From the NCBI GenBank assembly GCA_016873995.1, contig VGVR01000002.1, positions 1 to 64,000 of the forward strand: DNA of 64,000 nucleotides. Direction: 5' to 3'. Shown here piece after piece: positions 35,846 through 45,167 of this stretch. The DNA is from Gemmatimonadota bacterium. Lineage in GTDB: Bacteria; Gemmatimonadota; Gemmatimonadetes; Longimicrobiales; Gaopeijiaceae. The position numbers and the translations under genes are program-made. Within the stretch, counting starts at the first letter, position 1. The number at the start of each line of letters is the position of its first letter. A model generated the notes under the pieces. The model worked only from the letters and a program-made list of their open reading frames with translations. It did no database searches and was not told the origin of the DNA.

Positions 35846-36682
35846 TCAGAGCAGCGTCAATCTAGCGGGTCCGGTGCGGAGGCGAAGCTCCTCGAGATCG
35901 AGCAAGCGCGTGGGCCGGTCTTGCTCCGCCACCTCGATGTGGCCGCTCCACCCGGCCTTGCGGAGCGCGTCTCCGACGACGCGCTCGGCGAGCACCGGTC
36001 GGTTGCACTCCTCGGAGAGGTGCGCGAGCACCACGGCTGCGAGGCGCGGGTGCAGGAGCTCGGTGGCGAGCCGCGCCGCCGCCTGATTCGATAGGTGGCC
36101 GTGGCTCGAGGCGATGCGGTGCTTCACCGAGCTGGGGTAGGGGCCTGTGTGCAGGAGCACCTCGTCGTGGTTGGCCTCGAGCACGAGCATATCGCAGCCC
36201 GACAGAGCGTGTCGCGTCTGCGCGGTCGGCCGGCCCAAGTCGGTGGCGATCCCCACGCGGAGTCCCGTGCGCTCACACACGACCGCGATGCCGGCCGGGT
36301 CGGCGGCGTCGTGCACGATGACGAACGGCTCGACCCGCAGGGCGCCAACCTTGAACGGACGTCCTGGTCCGTAGAGAACGACCTCCTCGTCACCGGTGAG
36401 GAGGTCGGCGCACGCGCGCCTGGTGCCCTCGGTCATGTGCACCGGAGTCGCGTGACGCCTGGCGAACACACCCACACCCTTGGTGTGATCGCGATGGTCG
36501 TGCGTGACCACGATGGCATCGATGCTCTCGGGGTCGACGCCCAGCAGCTGCAGCCGCTCGGCCATGGTGCGCGCGCTGAAGCCGGCGTCGATGAGGAGGC
36601 GCGTCTCTTCTTCCGGCGAAGTGCCCGCGCAGACCAGCACGGAGTTGCCGCCGCTCCCGCTCCCGAGTACCGCCACCCTCAC
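35846..36682 (-). CDS. WalJ/YycJ-like MBL-fold hydrolase
   Basis: This 278-residue metallo-beta-lactamase-fold protein has the opening [15 protein letters not shown] typical of YycJ/WalJ, and the metal motif [10 protein letters not shown]. Relatives are 5'-3' DNA exonucleases linked to mismatch repair and cell-wall regulation in Firmicutes. It starts at a GTG with a GGAGG site 8 bases upstream. It is 20 bp after the GlmU-like gene, within the operon, which is otherwise about sugar nucleotides. Confidence 0.88.
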   Translation of the reverse strand: MRVAVLGSGSGGNSVLVCAGTSPEEETRLLIDAGFSARTMAERLQLLGVDPESIDAIVVTHDHRDHTKGVGVFARRHATPVHMTEGTRRACADLLTGDEEVVLYGPGRPFKVGALRVEPFVIVHDAADPAGIAVVCERTGLRVGIATDLGRPTAQTRHALSGCDMLVLEANHDEVLLHTGPYPSSVKHRIASSHGHLSNQAAARLATELLHPRLAAVVLAHLSEECNRPVLAERVVGDALRKAGWSGHIEVAEQDRPTRLLDLEELRLRTGPARLTLL

Positions 36683-36702
36683 GACTGCACCTCCGGTTCG
36701 TC

Positions 36703-37926
36703 CTACCGCGTCGCGTTGCGCTGCGACACGGTGCCGTGCCAGGCGTTCTCGAGCACGCGACGCATGCCGGCCGACAGCGCCTGGCTCCGGCGGCCCATCG
36801 CTCGCTCCGCCGTCTCCAGGAACTTGTCCAGGCGGTGCTCGATCAGCTCGGATCCGGCGCCCCAGCAGAACGGGGGCACCGCGCTCGGAGGCATCACACC
36901 GCCGAAGACGTTCGTGCCCGCGCCGATGACCGTGCCGGTGTTGAGCGTGGTGCCGATGCCGGTCTTCACGTGGTCACCCAGGAAGCACCCCACCTTGAGC
37001 AGGCCGGTATCGACGTCGCCATCCGGCGTCCACACGCGCACCGTGCCGTAGTTGTTCTTGAGGTCCGAGTTGGTCGTGAACGCGCCGAGGTTCACCCAGC
37101 GGCCCAGTAGCGAGTGCCCGATGTAGCCATCGTGCGCTTTGTTCACGTAGCCGAGCAGGACGGAGTCGGCGACTTCGCCGCGCACGATGGACACGGGTCC
37201 GATCGACGACGTGCCCACGCTTCCGCCGAGGATTCTCGTGCGGGCGCCGAGGAAGAGCGGGCCGATGAGCCGCGCCGGGCCCTCGACGCGGACGCCTTCC
37301 GCCAGGCGGATCGGCCCGCCGCGCGTATCGGCATACACACCCGGCTCGATGGTCGCATCGCCGCCCAAGGACACCGCGCCGTCGCCGATGCGGATGACGC
37401 CGTGCGGTTGGTCGCCTCGTGGCCAGAGCGCCGCAACATCCCCGCGGATGCGCTCGGGATTTTGCGCGACGAGGTCCCAGGGACTCTCGAGCATCGTGCC
37501 CTCGAGCTCGAGCACGCGTCCCAGCTTCGCCGCTGCGGCCGGGTCGCGCACCCATAGCTCGGAGGGGAGGGGGGCGCCGTCCGGCAGGATCCAGCCCGCG
37601 GGTGCGCCACCGACCGTGAGATGCGTCAGGTCCTCCGGTGCCTCGATCGCCTCGAGCCGCGGTGCGGCGCGACTCGACAGCAGAATGCGGCGCCCGCGCG
37701 TGCCGACGTCCTGCAGGCTGGTGGCGGGAGCCGCACCGGGCTCCTCGAAGCCGACGAGCGCGCGGCGCGTGAGGTGGCCCTCGCATTTGGCGCCGAAGAC
37801 ACGCTCCGCGCGCTCCTTCAGCGTCATGCATCCGAAGAGCAGCTCGCCGACCGGACGCGTGAGGGTGAACGGGGCCCAGCGACGAGCCCGGCCATCGTCT
37901 AAGAGAAAGAGCCGCACGTTGCTCAT
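36703..37926 (-). CDS. GlmU-like two-domain nucleotidyl/acyltransferase
   Basis: The 407-residue protein has an N-terminal part (FLLDDGRARRWAPFTLTRPV) resembling the alternative GlmU family of Bacteroidetes and relatives, which joins a sugar-1-phosphate nucleotidyltransferase to an acetyltransferase. The C-terminal half (about 200-380) is a left-handed beta helix of hexapeptide repeats (VKTGIGTTLNTGTVIGAGTNVFGG). It probably makes UDP-GlcNAc or a related sugar nucleotide for the envelope. The start ATG overlaps the manC stop by 4 bases. Confidence 0.82.
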   Translation of the reverse strand: MSNVRLFLLDDGRARRWAPFTLTRPVGELLFGCMTLKERAERVFGAKCEGHLTRRALVGFEEPGAAPATSLQDVGTRGRRILLSSRAAPRLEAIEAPEDLTHLTVGGAPAGWILPDGAPLPSELWVRDPAAAAKLGRVLELEGTMLESPWDLVAQNPERIRGDVAALWPRGDQPHGVIRIGDGAVSLGGDATIEPGVYADTRGGPIRLAEGVRVEGPARLIGPLFLGARTRILGGSVGTSSIGPVSIVRGEVADSVLLGYVNKAHDGYIGHSLLGRWVNLGAFTTNSDLKNNYGTVRVWTPDGDVDTGLLKVGCFLGDHVKTGIGTTLNTGTVIGAGTNVFGGVMPPSAVPPFCWGAGSELIEHRLDKFLETAERAMGRRSQALSAGMRRVLENAWHGTVSQRNATR

Positions 37927-38978
37927 GGGCGCTGCCCCAATTCGCCCAAGAGGTTCTTCAAGTCGGCCGCACGCTCCCGTGGGAGCACGAGCGTGCGCTC
38001 CGCCGTGCGCACCACCACCAGGTCCTCCACGCCGAAGAGCACGACCTCCCCGCCTTCCGCGAAGACGACATTGCCCCGCGCGTCCACCGAGCGCGCCGCG
38101 CCGACCGCGACGTTGCCGGAGGCGTCGGCCGGGCGCGTGCGCGCGAGCGCTTCCCAGCTCCCCACGTCGTCCCAGGCGAACGTCGCCCGCACCGTCGCCA
38201 CGCGCTGACTCCGCTCCATGGCCGCACGGTCGATCACGCTGACCGGTACCGCGTCGAAGAACGCCTGGTCGCCCTGCGCGATGAGTGGCATGAAAGACGC
38301 CACTTCGGGGGCGTGCCGTTGGATCTCCTCGAGCAGCACGGATGCCTTCCACACGAAGATCCCCGTGTTCCATAGGTACCCCTGGTCCACGTAGCGCTTC
38401 GCTGTGACCAGGTCGGGCTTCTCGTGGAAGGCGCGCACGCGGTAGGCCTGCATCCCGTCGCCGGCCTCGAAGGGCGTTCCGGGCTCGATGTGCCCGTATC
38501 CCGTCTCCACGCGGTCGGGTGGGACGCCGATGCACACGAGCGCGCCCTCGCTGCGAGCCACGCGCGCCGCAGCGGCTACCGTGCGCTCGAACGCGTCCAG
38601 AGGACGAATGAGATGGTCGGCGTGCAGCGACACCATGACCGCGTCGGGGTCCAGGCGCACGAGCTTCTCGGCCGCCCACGCCAACACGGGCGCGGTGCCG
38701 CGCGCGCGCGGCTCGATCCAGTACCCATCAGCGGGGAACCCCTTCAAGACCGTCGCGAAAGGGCGGGCGAGATGCTCCCCGGCGAGAATGCGAATGCGTG
38801 CGTCCGGCACGAGCGCGCGCGCCCGCTCGATCGTTTCCGCGATGAGCGGCCGATCGCTCGCCAGCGGGAGGAGCTGCTTGGGGCGCTCGGGCGTGCTGAC
38901 CGGCCAAAAGCGCGACCCGATCCCTCCCGCCAGCACCACCACCCACACGTGCTGGTCAGCCAGCACCGAGGATCTCAC
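37923..38978 (-). CDS. manC: Mannose-1-phosphate guanylyltransferase
   Basis: This nucleotidyltransferase makes GDP-mannose from mannose-1-phosphate and GTP. The N-terminal VVVLAGGIGSRFWPVSTPERPKQ is the signature of the ManC/GMP group, with FHEKPDLVTAKRYVDQGYLWNTGIF further on. It lacks the phosphomannose isomerase domain of bifunctional ManC, being 351 residues. A GTG at 38948, just before WVVVLAGG, may be the real start; the one used overlaps the upstream receiver gene by 23 bases. Confidence 0.9.
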   Translation of the reverse strand: MRSSVLADQHVWVVVLAGGIGSRFWPVSTPERPKQLLPLASDRPLIAETIERARALVPDARIRILAGEHLARPFATVLKGFPADGYWIEPRARGTAPVLAWAAEKLVRLDPDAVMVSLHADHLIRPLDAFERTVAAAARVARSEGALVCIGVPPDRVETGYGHIEPGTPFEAGDGMQAYRVRAFHEKPDLVTAKRYVDQGYLWNTGIFVWKASVLLEEIQRHAPEVASFMPLIAQGDQAFFDAVPVSVIDRAAMERSQRVATVRATFAWDDVGSWEALARTRPADASGNVAVGAARSVDARGNVVFAEGGEVVLFGVEDLVVVRTAERTLVLPRERAADLKNLLGELGQRP

Positions 38979-39351
38979 GGATGCGGGCCACCAACTTCTT
39001 CGGGCTGAACGGCTTCGTCATGAAGTCGTCGGCCCCTCCGGCGAACGCGGCTTCCCGGTCGGCGTCCTGGCCCTTCGCGGTGAGGATGATCACCGGAGTG
39101 GCAGCGAGGGCTGCGTCGCTTCGGATCTTGGCGAGGACTTCGAGACCGTGCGCGCCCGGCATGAGCAGGTCGAGGATCACGAGGTCGATGCCACCCGAGG
39201 CGAGCTCACGGAGGCCGTGCTCGCCATCGTCGGCGGTGACGACGTCGAAGCCTTCCTTGCCCAACATGGCTTCGAGCACGCGCCGGATGTGCGGCTCATC
39301 GTCCACGACGAGGATGCGGCCGCTTCGTGTCCGGGCGACGTCGTCGGGCAC
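38956..39351 (-). CDS. Stand-alone receiver-domain response regulator
   Basis: This protein of about 131 residues is a receiver domain only: VVDDEP acidic pair, phospho-acceptor Asp in LVILDLLMPG, Thr in IILTAKG and Lys in FMTKPFSPKKL. It has no output domain, so it acts by protein contact, like CheY or Spo0F. GTG at 39351 was chosen over GTG at 39360 because a GAGG lies 8 bases upstream of it. It leads the operon that includes manC. The orphan histidine kinase at 41378, across the divergent promoter region, is a possible partner. Confidence 0.88.
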   Translation of the reverse strand: MPDDVARTRSGRILVVDDEPHIRRVLEAMLGKEGFDVVTADDGEHGLRELASGGIDLVILDLLMPGAHGLEVLAKIRSDAALAATPVIILTAKGQDADREAAFAGGADDFMTKPFSPKKLVARIREILGAG

Positions 39352-39380
39352 CGCTTGCACCTCGCTGGAAAGAGGGCGGG

Positions 39381-39409
39381 AACCTACCCGGCGAGTGGGG
39401 TAAAGTCAA
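39381..39409 (-). promoter_or_regulatory. Sigma-70 promoter of the receiver-manC operon
   Basis: On the minus strand TTGACT (39409-39404) and TAGGTT (39386-39381) are 17 bases apart. The predicted start near 39374 leaves a short leader before the GTG at 39351. Confidence 0.6.
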
Positions 39410-39498
39410 GCAATTACAGGGCTTTTCGGGGTTGACCCCCGCTCGCGAGCCCCGCAAGTTTTCGCTCCTCTTCGGCCCCCTCGGACACGGCTCAGATC

Positions 39499-40086
39499 GT
39501 GACTCAGCACTCGGTACCTGCACGATCTCGTGTCCCCACGGTCGCGGCTGCGACCGCCGCGCTCCTGATGGGGCTGACCGCGTGCTCGGACGATCCGTTC
39601 GCGTTCGACTGGTTCGACCAGCCGGACACGACCGTCCTCTACTCGCTGAAGACTCCGATCGATCAGCAGCTCGGCTCCGGGTTCAACTTCCGCGACCGCA
39701 CGACTGTGCTCATCGAGACGGCCGGCGCGACCGGCAGCTGGGACGTGGCGCTGGACACTCAGGGCAGCCAGCTGGTGCTACTGCCCCCGGGCGCCCTCGG
39801 TGTGACGGCGCGCGCGGCGATCGCTGCCGTCGGCGCGATTCCGTTCGCGGACGTCAGGGTGGCGCCCGGTGACACGCTCCAGTACGAGCTGAACAATCCG
39901 GTGCCCATGACGCTCAACCACGTGTACGTGGTGCGCACCAACCGCCAGCTGGGGTCCTTCGGATCAGCCTGCGTGTATTACGCGAAGATGTCCCCCGTGG
40001 CTCTCGATGCGGTGGCGGGGACCATGAAGTTCGAGTACGTCGCCAGCCCGGTCTGCAACAACCGCGACCTCTTCTCTCCGAACTAG
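39499..40086 (+). CDS. Lipoprotein of unknown function
   Basis: This 195-residue protein opens at a GTG and has a lipoprotein signal peptide with lipobox LTAC (Cys29), so it is probably anchored to a membrane in the periplasm. The mature part has several Asp/Thr/Gly-rich beta-prone segments and two further cysteines (AC VYY and PVCNN) that could form a disulfide. I know no family. It lies 11 bp before serS and may lead that operon. Confidence 0.7.
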   Translation: MTQHSVPARSRVPTVAAATAALLMGLTACSDDPFAFDWFDQPDTTVLYSLKTPIDQQLGSGFNFRDRTTVLIETAGATGSWDVALDTQGSQLVLLPPGALGVTARAAIAAVGAIPFADVRVAPGDTLQYELNNPVPMTLNHVYVVRTNRQLGSFGSACVYYAKMSPVALDAVAGTMKFEYVASPVCNNRDLFSPN

Positions 40087-40097
40087 CCCCGCCGCCC

Positions 40098-41381
40098 ATG
40101 CTCGACGTCCGGCGACTGCGTCAGGAACCCGAGGCGGTGAAGGCGGCGCTGGCGAAGAGGCAGCCGGAGCTGGCCGCAGTAGTCGACCGTGTGCTCGCGC
40201 GCGACGTCGATAGGCGCGATGCGCTCGCCAAGGTCAACGAGCTGAAGGCGCGCCGGAACGAAGCATCGAAAGCTGTCGGGGAGCTAAAGCGCACGGGGGG
40301 CGACGCGAGCGCCCTCATCGCGGCTACCAAGTCGCTCGGCGAGGAGATCTCCGCGCTCGACGAGCTGGTACGGGCGGCGGACGCGGACATCGAGTCCGTG
40401 CTCCTGAACGCGCCGAACACGCCGCTCGATGAAGTCCTCGCAGGAGGCGAGGCCGAGAACCGTGTCGTATCGACATGGGGGACGGCGCGCGCCTTCACGT
40501 TCGAGCCGCGCCCACACTGGGAGCTGGGGGAGCAGCTCGGGATTCTCGACCTGCCCGCCGGCGCGCGCCTCTCGGGCTCCGGTTTCCCGGTGCTGCGCGG
40601 GCCCGGCGCGCGCCTTCAGCGCGCGCTGATCGACTGGTTCCTCGACGTGCATACCAAAGAGCACGGCTACGTCGAGGTGAGGGTGCCGTACCTGGTCACG
40701 ACCGAGACCATGACCGGGACCGGGCAGCTCCCCAAGTTCGCCGAGGACCTGTACCAGACCGAGAAGGACCAGCTCTGGCTCATCCCGACCGCGGAAGTGC
40801 CGGTCACGAACCTGCACCGCGACGAGCTGCTCAAGCTCGAGCAGCTACCGCTCCGGTATACGGCTTACACGCCCTGCTTTCGCCGCGAAGCGGGCGCGGC
40901 GGGTAAGGACACCCGGGGGCTCCTTCGCGTGCATCAGTTCGACAAGGTCGAGCTCGTGCGCTACGAGGCGCCCGAGCGCAGCCGGCAGGCGCTCGAGGAG
41001 CTGACGCGCGAGGCCGAGACGCTGCTCGAGCGGCTGGGTCTGCACCACCGACGCCTCCAGCTCGCGGCCGGCGACATGGGGTTCGGCAACGCCATGACGT
41101 TCGACCTGGAGGTGTGGGCCCCCGGCGTCCAGAAGTGGCTCGAGGTGTCCAGCTGCTCTACGTACACCGACTACCAGGCGCGCCGAGCCAACCTGCGCTT
41201 CCGCCGCGCTCAAGCGGAGAAGCCGGAGTTCGTGCACACGCTGAATGGGTCCGCGCTCGCACTACCTCGGGTGATGGCAGCGCTGCTGGAGACTCACCAA
41301 GAGAAGGACGGGAGCGTCACGCTTCCCGAGCCGCTGGTTCCCTACGTCGGCACGGAGCGGCTGACCGCGGCGGCACGATGA
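40098..41381 (+). CDS. serS: Seryl-tRNA synthetase
   Basis: SerRS charges tRNA-Ser. The 427-residue product has the N-terminal coiled-coil arm that grips the tRNA (about 25-105) and class II motifs 2 (YTPCFRREAGAAGKDTRGL) and 3 (LNGSALALPRVMAALLE). The start MLDVRRLRQEPEAVKAAL is standard. Its TGA overlaps the start of a histidine kinase gene (ATGATG), an unusual neighbour. Confidence 0.97.
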   Translation: MLDVRRLRQEPEAVKAALAKRQPELAAVVDRVLARDVDRRDALAKVNELKARRNEASKAVGELKRTGGDASALIAATKSLGEEISALDELVRAADADIESVLLNAPNTPLDEVLAGGEAENRVVSTWGTARAFTFEPRPHWELGEQLGILDLPAGARLSGSGFPVLRGPGARLQRALIDWFLDVHTKEHGYVEVRVPYLVTTETMTGTGQLPKFAEDLYQTEKDQLWLIPTAEVPVTNLHRDELLKLEQLPLRYTAYTPCFRREAGAAGKDTRGLLRVHQFDKVELVRYEAPERSRQALEELTREAETLLERLGLHHRRLQLAAGDMGFGNAMTFDLEVWAPGVQKWLEVSSCSTYTDYQARRANLRFRRAQAEKPEFVHTLNGSALALPRVMAALLETHQEKDGSVTLPEPLVPYVGTERLTAAAR

Positions 41382-42559
41382 TGCGCATCAAGTGGCCGGT
41401 CGCGCTCGCGACGGCCTTCGTGCTGCTGCTCGGCTGGTGGCTCGTCTACACGCAGCAGATCGTGCAGCGCGTCGAGGAGAACTCGCTACTGCTGTCGCGG
41501 ATCTTCGCCGAGGTGCAGGAGGGGCTCCTCACCCAGAGCCAGACGAGGGAGACACAGGCGCTCCTCAACCTCCAGCGCATGGTCGTGGAGACCGAGGTCC
41601 CCCTGGTGGTGATGGGACCGGCCGACACCGTGCTCCAGCACGCGAACCTCCCGTTCGAGGCCGACGAGCGCACCGCGGCCGGGCAGCAACGCATCCGCGA
41701 ATACGTGCAGATCCTCGACTCGCTGAATCCGCCGATCGGCGACCCGAACACGCTGCACATTCATTTCGGGCAGACGCCCGCGGTGAGCCGCCTCAGGTGG
41801 ATTCCCTGGCTGCAGGCGGGTGGGCTCCTGCTCACGGTCTTCGTCGGGACGCTGGTGGTCCAGACACAGCGCCGCGCCGAGGGGGAGCGCGCTTGGACCT
41901 CGATGGCGCGGGAGCTCGCGCACCAGCTCGGTACGCCGCTCTCTTCGCTGCAAGGGTGGCTGGAGGTGCTCCGCCTCCCGCGCGGCGAGCGTCCCGGCGA
42001 CCTCGACGACAACGAGATCGCGGGGTCGATCGAGGAGGATCTCGAGCGCCTCGAGCGCATCAGCCATCGCTTCGAGCTGATCGGCACGGAGCCCGAGCTA
42101 GAGAGTCTTTCGGTGCGCCAGGTCGTCACAGACCTCGAGCATTACCTCGCGGCGCGCATCCCTCGCCTCGCGAAGACCAGCATCGACCTCGTGGTGGACG
42201 TGCCTCAAGGGCTGCCACGCATCAAGGGCAACGAAGTGCTGCTCATCTGGGCGCTCGAGAACGTCGTCAAGAACGCCCTGGACGCGCTGGCGGGGCGGGG
42301 CGGCAAGATCACGATCTACGCGCGGGATATCGGCGGCAAATGGGTGAGCGTGCGCATCCGCGACACCGGCCCCGGTGTCGATCCGGAAGTCCGCGACAAG
42401 ATCTTCGAACCGGGCGTGAGCACGAAAGCGGGGGGATGGGGGGTCGGCCTCGCGCTTTCCCGTCGCATCGTCGAGGGCGTGCACCGCGGGCGCATCGAGC
42501 TGCTCGAGACGCAGGAGGGGACGACGTTCCAGGTTCGCCTCCCGGTGGCCGAAGAGTGA
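41378..42559 (+). CDS. Orphan membrane histidine kinase
   Basis: This 393-residue kinase starts at MMRIK, overlapping the serS stop. It has two TMs (about 9-26 and 147-166) around a periplasmic sensor of about 110 residues. HisKA follows without a clear HAMP, with the phospho-acceptor His at nt 41921-41923 in ELAHQLGTPLSSL, then HATPase_c with NVVKNALDAL, RDTGPGVD and GGWGVGLALSRRIVEG. No response regulator lies in this operon. It overlaps the helicase gene by 4 bases. It may pair with the receiver protein at 38956. Confidence 0.88.
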   Translation: MMRIKWPVALATAFVLLLGWWLVYTQQIVQRVEENSLLLSRIFAEVQEGLLTQSQTRETQALLNLQRMVVETEVPLVVMGPADTVLQHANLPFEADERTAAGQQRIREYVQILDSLNPPIGDPNTLHIHFGQTPAVSRLRWIPWLQAGGLLLTVFVGTLVVQTQRRAEGERAWTSMARELAHQLGTPLSSLQGWLEVLRLPRGERPGDLDDNEIAGSIEEDLERLERISHRFELIGTEPELESLSVRQVVTDLEHYLAARIPRLAKTSIDLVVDVPQGLPRIKGNEVLLIWALENVVKNALDALAGRGGKITIYARDIGGKWVSVRIRDTGPGVDPEVRDKIFEPGVSTKAGGWGVGLALSRRIVEGVHRGRIELLETQEGTTFQVRLPVAEE

Positions 42560-44859
42560 GCGCGTCGATGACCGACGAATCGACGTCGCACCTGGCCGGA
42601 CTCAACCCGCAACAGCTCGAGGCGACCCAGCACTTCGAGGGGCCGATTCTGGTGCTGGCGGGCGCCGGCTCGGGGAAGACACGCGTGCTCACCGCGCGCA
42701 TCTGCCAGCTGGTGCGCGAGTACGGTGTGCCCGCGGATCGCATCTTGGCGGTCACGTTCACCAACAAGGCCGCCGGCGAGATGCGCGAGCGCATCGGGCG
42801 GCTGCTCGGAGGTGAGCCGACCGGTATGTGGGTCGGCACGTTCCACGCGATCGGCGCGCGCCTGCTGCGCCGCCACGCCGAGCGCCTGGGCTATGACCGT
42901 GCGTTCAGCATCTTCGACGCCGACCAATCGCTCAGACTGGTGAAGAGCGTGCAAGAAAGCGTCGGTGTCGACCCGAAGCGGTGGGCGTCGAAAGCGATCC
43001 GCGGCGAGATCAGCAACGCCAAGAACCAGCTCATCACGGCGCAGGAATTCCAGGCGCGTTCGGAGGGGTCGTTCGACCTGTTCGTGAAGAACGTGGCCAA
43101 GGTGTTCCCGGAGTACCAGAAGTCGCTGGAGTCGCAGAATGCGTTCGACTTCGACGACCTGCTCATCAAGCCGGTCGAGTTGTTCGAGACGCTCCCCGAC
43201 CTGCTCGAGCGCTACCGCGAGCGCTTCGCGTTCGTGCTCGTCGACGAGTACCAGGACACGAACCGCGCCCAGTTCCGTTTCGTGGAGCTGCTCGCAGGCG
43301 GGCACCGGAACCTCATGGTCGTCGGCGACGACGACCAGTCGATCTACCGTTGGCGCGGCGCGGACATCCGCAACATCCTCGACTTCGAGACCGCGTTCCC
43401 GGGCGCTCGCGTCGTGCGTCTGGAGCGGAACTATCGCTCCACGCAGCGCATCCTCGACGCCGCCAATCTCGTCATCTCGCAGAACACAGAGCGCAAAGGA
43501 AAGACGCTCTTCACTGAGCGCGCCGGTGGTGAGAGCGTCACGCTGGTCGAGTCGCTCGACGAGACCGACGAGGCGCGCTGGATCGTGCAGGAGATCGAGG
43601 CGCGCGTGCGCGAGACGCCGACGCTCTCCCACAAGTCGGTCGCCGTGCTCTACCGCACGAACGCGCAGTCCCGGGCGCTCGAGGACGCGCTCCGCCGGGA
43701 GGGGGTGCCGTACCAGGTGGTGGGGAGCGTGCGCTTCTATGAGCGCCGTGAAATCCAGGACGTGCTCGCGTACCTCCGGCTCATATCCAATCCTCGCGAC
43801 GAGGGAGCGTTCGAGCGCGTGGTGAACTACCCTCGTAGGGGTGTGGGGCTCACGTCGCTCGAGCACCTGCGCGCGTGGGCCGCACGCGAGCGGGTGTCAC
43901 TGCTGGAGGCCGCCGCGCGCTCGGACGAGGTGCCGGAAATGCGTGCGGCCGGCTCGCATGGGCTCCGCAGCTTCGCCGATCTCATCCAGCGCTACAGCGT
44001 GCGCGCGACGCAGGCGAGCATCGGCGAGCTCCTCGAGGAGCTGGTGGAGGAGCTGGACCTCGTGCGCGCGCTCCAGGACGAAGGGCCGGAAGGCGAAGAC
44101 CGCGCCCGCAACGTCGCCGAGTTGATCGCCGGTGCCATCGACTTCGACGCTGCCATGGTGGAGGACGCCGAGGAGACCGGCGACGACACGGGCGGTGGCG
44201 TGGACCGGTTCACCGAGCTCGACCTCTTCTTGCAGCAGGTCGCGCTCGTGGCGGACGTGGACAAGCTCGACCCCAACGCCGAGACGGTCACGCTCATGAC
44301 GCTCCACAATGCGAAGGGGCTCGAGTTTCCGCTCGTGTTCATCGCCGGGCTCGAGGAAGGACTCTTCCCGCTGGCGCGCGCCTATGACGAGCCGGCAGCT
44401 CTCGAGGAGGAGCGGCGGCTCTTCTACGTCGGCATCACACGCGCGGAGGACAAGCTCGTGCTGTCCTGGGCGCGCCAGCGCCGAAGGGCCGGTGACTTGA
44501 CGTTCAACCTGCAATCGTCCTTTCTGGAGGCCCTGCCGCCCGACCTGCTCGAGGAGCGGAGGACGCAGCGGCTCACGGTGACCGCGTCGAGCTTGCCGCA
44601 CCGCGGGCAGCGGGCGTACGAGAGGAGCCGCGAGGACTTCGATGAACCGCACGTGGAGACGGAGCCGGAGTACGCCATGAACCAGGACACCCCGCGCTTC
44701 GTGAAAGGGGAGCGCGTCGTGCACGGCACCTTCGGATCCGGGGCGGTGGTCGAGATCTCCGGGTTCGGTCGCGACCTCAAGGTTACGGTGGACTTCGACA
44801 CGGTCGGGAGAAAGAAGCTCCTGCTCCGGTATGCCGCCCTGGAGAGGGACTGGCCATGA
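42556..44859 (+). CDS. pcrA: UvrD/PcrA-family DNA helicase
   Basis: This superfamily 1A 3'-5' helicase has about 767 residues. It shows the Q motif (LNPQQLEATQHFEGP), Walker A AGAGSGKTRVLTARI, Walker B LVDEYQDTN, GDDDQSIYRWRGA, and VTLMTLHNAKGLEFP with YVGITRAEDKLVLSWA. The C-terminal GSGAVVEISGFGRDLKVTVDF is a Tudor-like domain as in PcrA. It acts in nucleotide excision and mismatch repair and clears stalled polymerases. The start is the GTG overlapping the kinase stop, or ATG at 42568. It overlaps gatC by 4 bases. Confidence 0.94.
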   Translation: MSASMTDESTSHLAGLNPQQLEATQHFEGPILVLAGAGSGKTRVLTARICQLVREYGVPADRILAVTFTNKAAGEMRERIGRLLGGEPTGMWVGTFHAIGARLLRRHAERLGYDRAFSIFDADQSLRLVKSVQESVGVDPKRWASKAIRGEISNAKNQLITAQEFQARSEGSFDLFVKNVAKVFPEYQKSLESQNAFDFDDLLIKPVELFETLPDLLERYRERFAFVLVDEYQDTNRAQFRFVELLAGGHRNLMVVGDDDQSIYRWRGADIRNILDFETAFPGARVVRLERNYRSTQRILDAANLVISQNTERKGKTLFTERAGGESVTLVESLDETDEARWIVQEIEARVRETPTLSHKSVAVLYRTNAQSRALEDALRREGVPYQVVGSVRFYERREIQDVLAYLRLISNPRDEGAFERVVNYPRRGVGLTSLEHLRAWAARERVSLLEAAARSDEVPEMRAAGSHGLRSFADLIQRYSVRATQASIGELLEELVEELDLVRALQDEGPEGEDRARNVAELIAGAIDFDAAMVEDAEETGDDTGGGVDRFTELDLFLQQVALVADVDKLDPNAETVTLMTLHNAKGLEFPLVFIAGLEEGLFPLARAYDEPAALEEERRLFYVGITRAEDKLVLSWARQRRRAGDLTFNLQSSFLEALPPDLLEERRTQRLTVTASSLPHRGQRAYERSREDFDEPHVETEPEYAMNQDTPRFVKGERVVHGTFGSGAVVEISGFGRDLKVTVDFDTVGRKKLLLRYAALERDWP

Positions 44860-45167
44860 GCGTCGGCCGCAACCACGCGGTGCGCATCGCGGCATTGGCG
44901 CGGCTCCGCTTCGGCGACGCCGAGCTCACGCGCATCACCGCGGAGCTGAACCGCATTCTCGACCACGTGGAGACGCTCCGGACGCTCGAGCAGGCTTCGC
45001 CGCCTGCACCGCCTGACGAGCGCGCCTCCACGCGTTACCCAGGGGCGGAGGAGCCCGACGCGCTACGAGACGGGATCGGCCCGTTCGCACCCGACTGGCG
45101 CGAAGGCTTCTTCGTCGTGCCGCCGCTCCCTGGGGTGCAGGCGGGGCCGCCCGAGGAAGGGGCTTGA
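44856..45167 (+). CDS. gatC: Glu/Asp-tRNA amidotransferase subunit C
   Basis: GatC is the small structural subunit of GatCAB, which amidates mischarged Glu-tRNA(Gln) or Asp-tRNA(Asn). The 103-residue product has the typical [28 protein letters not shown]. It overlaps the helicase stop and the gatA start by 4 bases each. The C-terminal tail ends in [10 protein letters not shown], which wraps the GatA/GatB interface in known structures. Confidence 0.94.
   Translation: MSVGRNHAVRIAALARLRFGDAELTRITAELNRILDHVETLRTLEQASPPAPPDERASTRYPGAEEPDALRDGIGPFAPDWREGFFVVPPLPGVQAGPPEEGA

Noticed and set aside
41392-42555. Open frame upstream of the helicase gene
   Set aside because: It is the +1 shadow of the histidine kinase; helicase homology begins after 42556.
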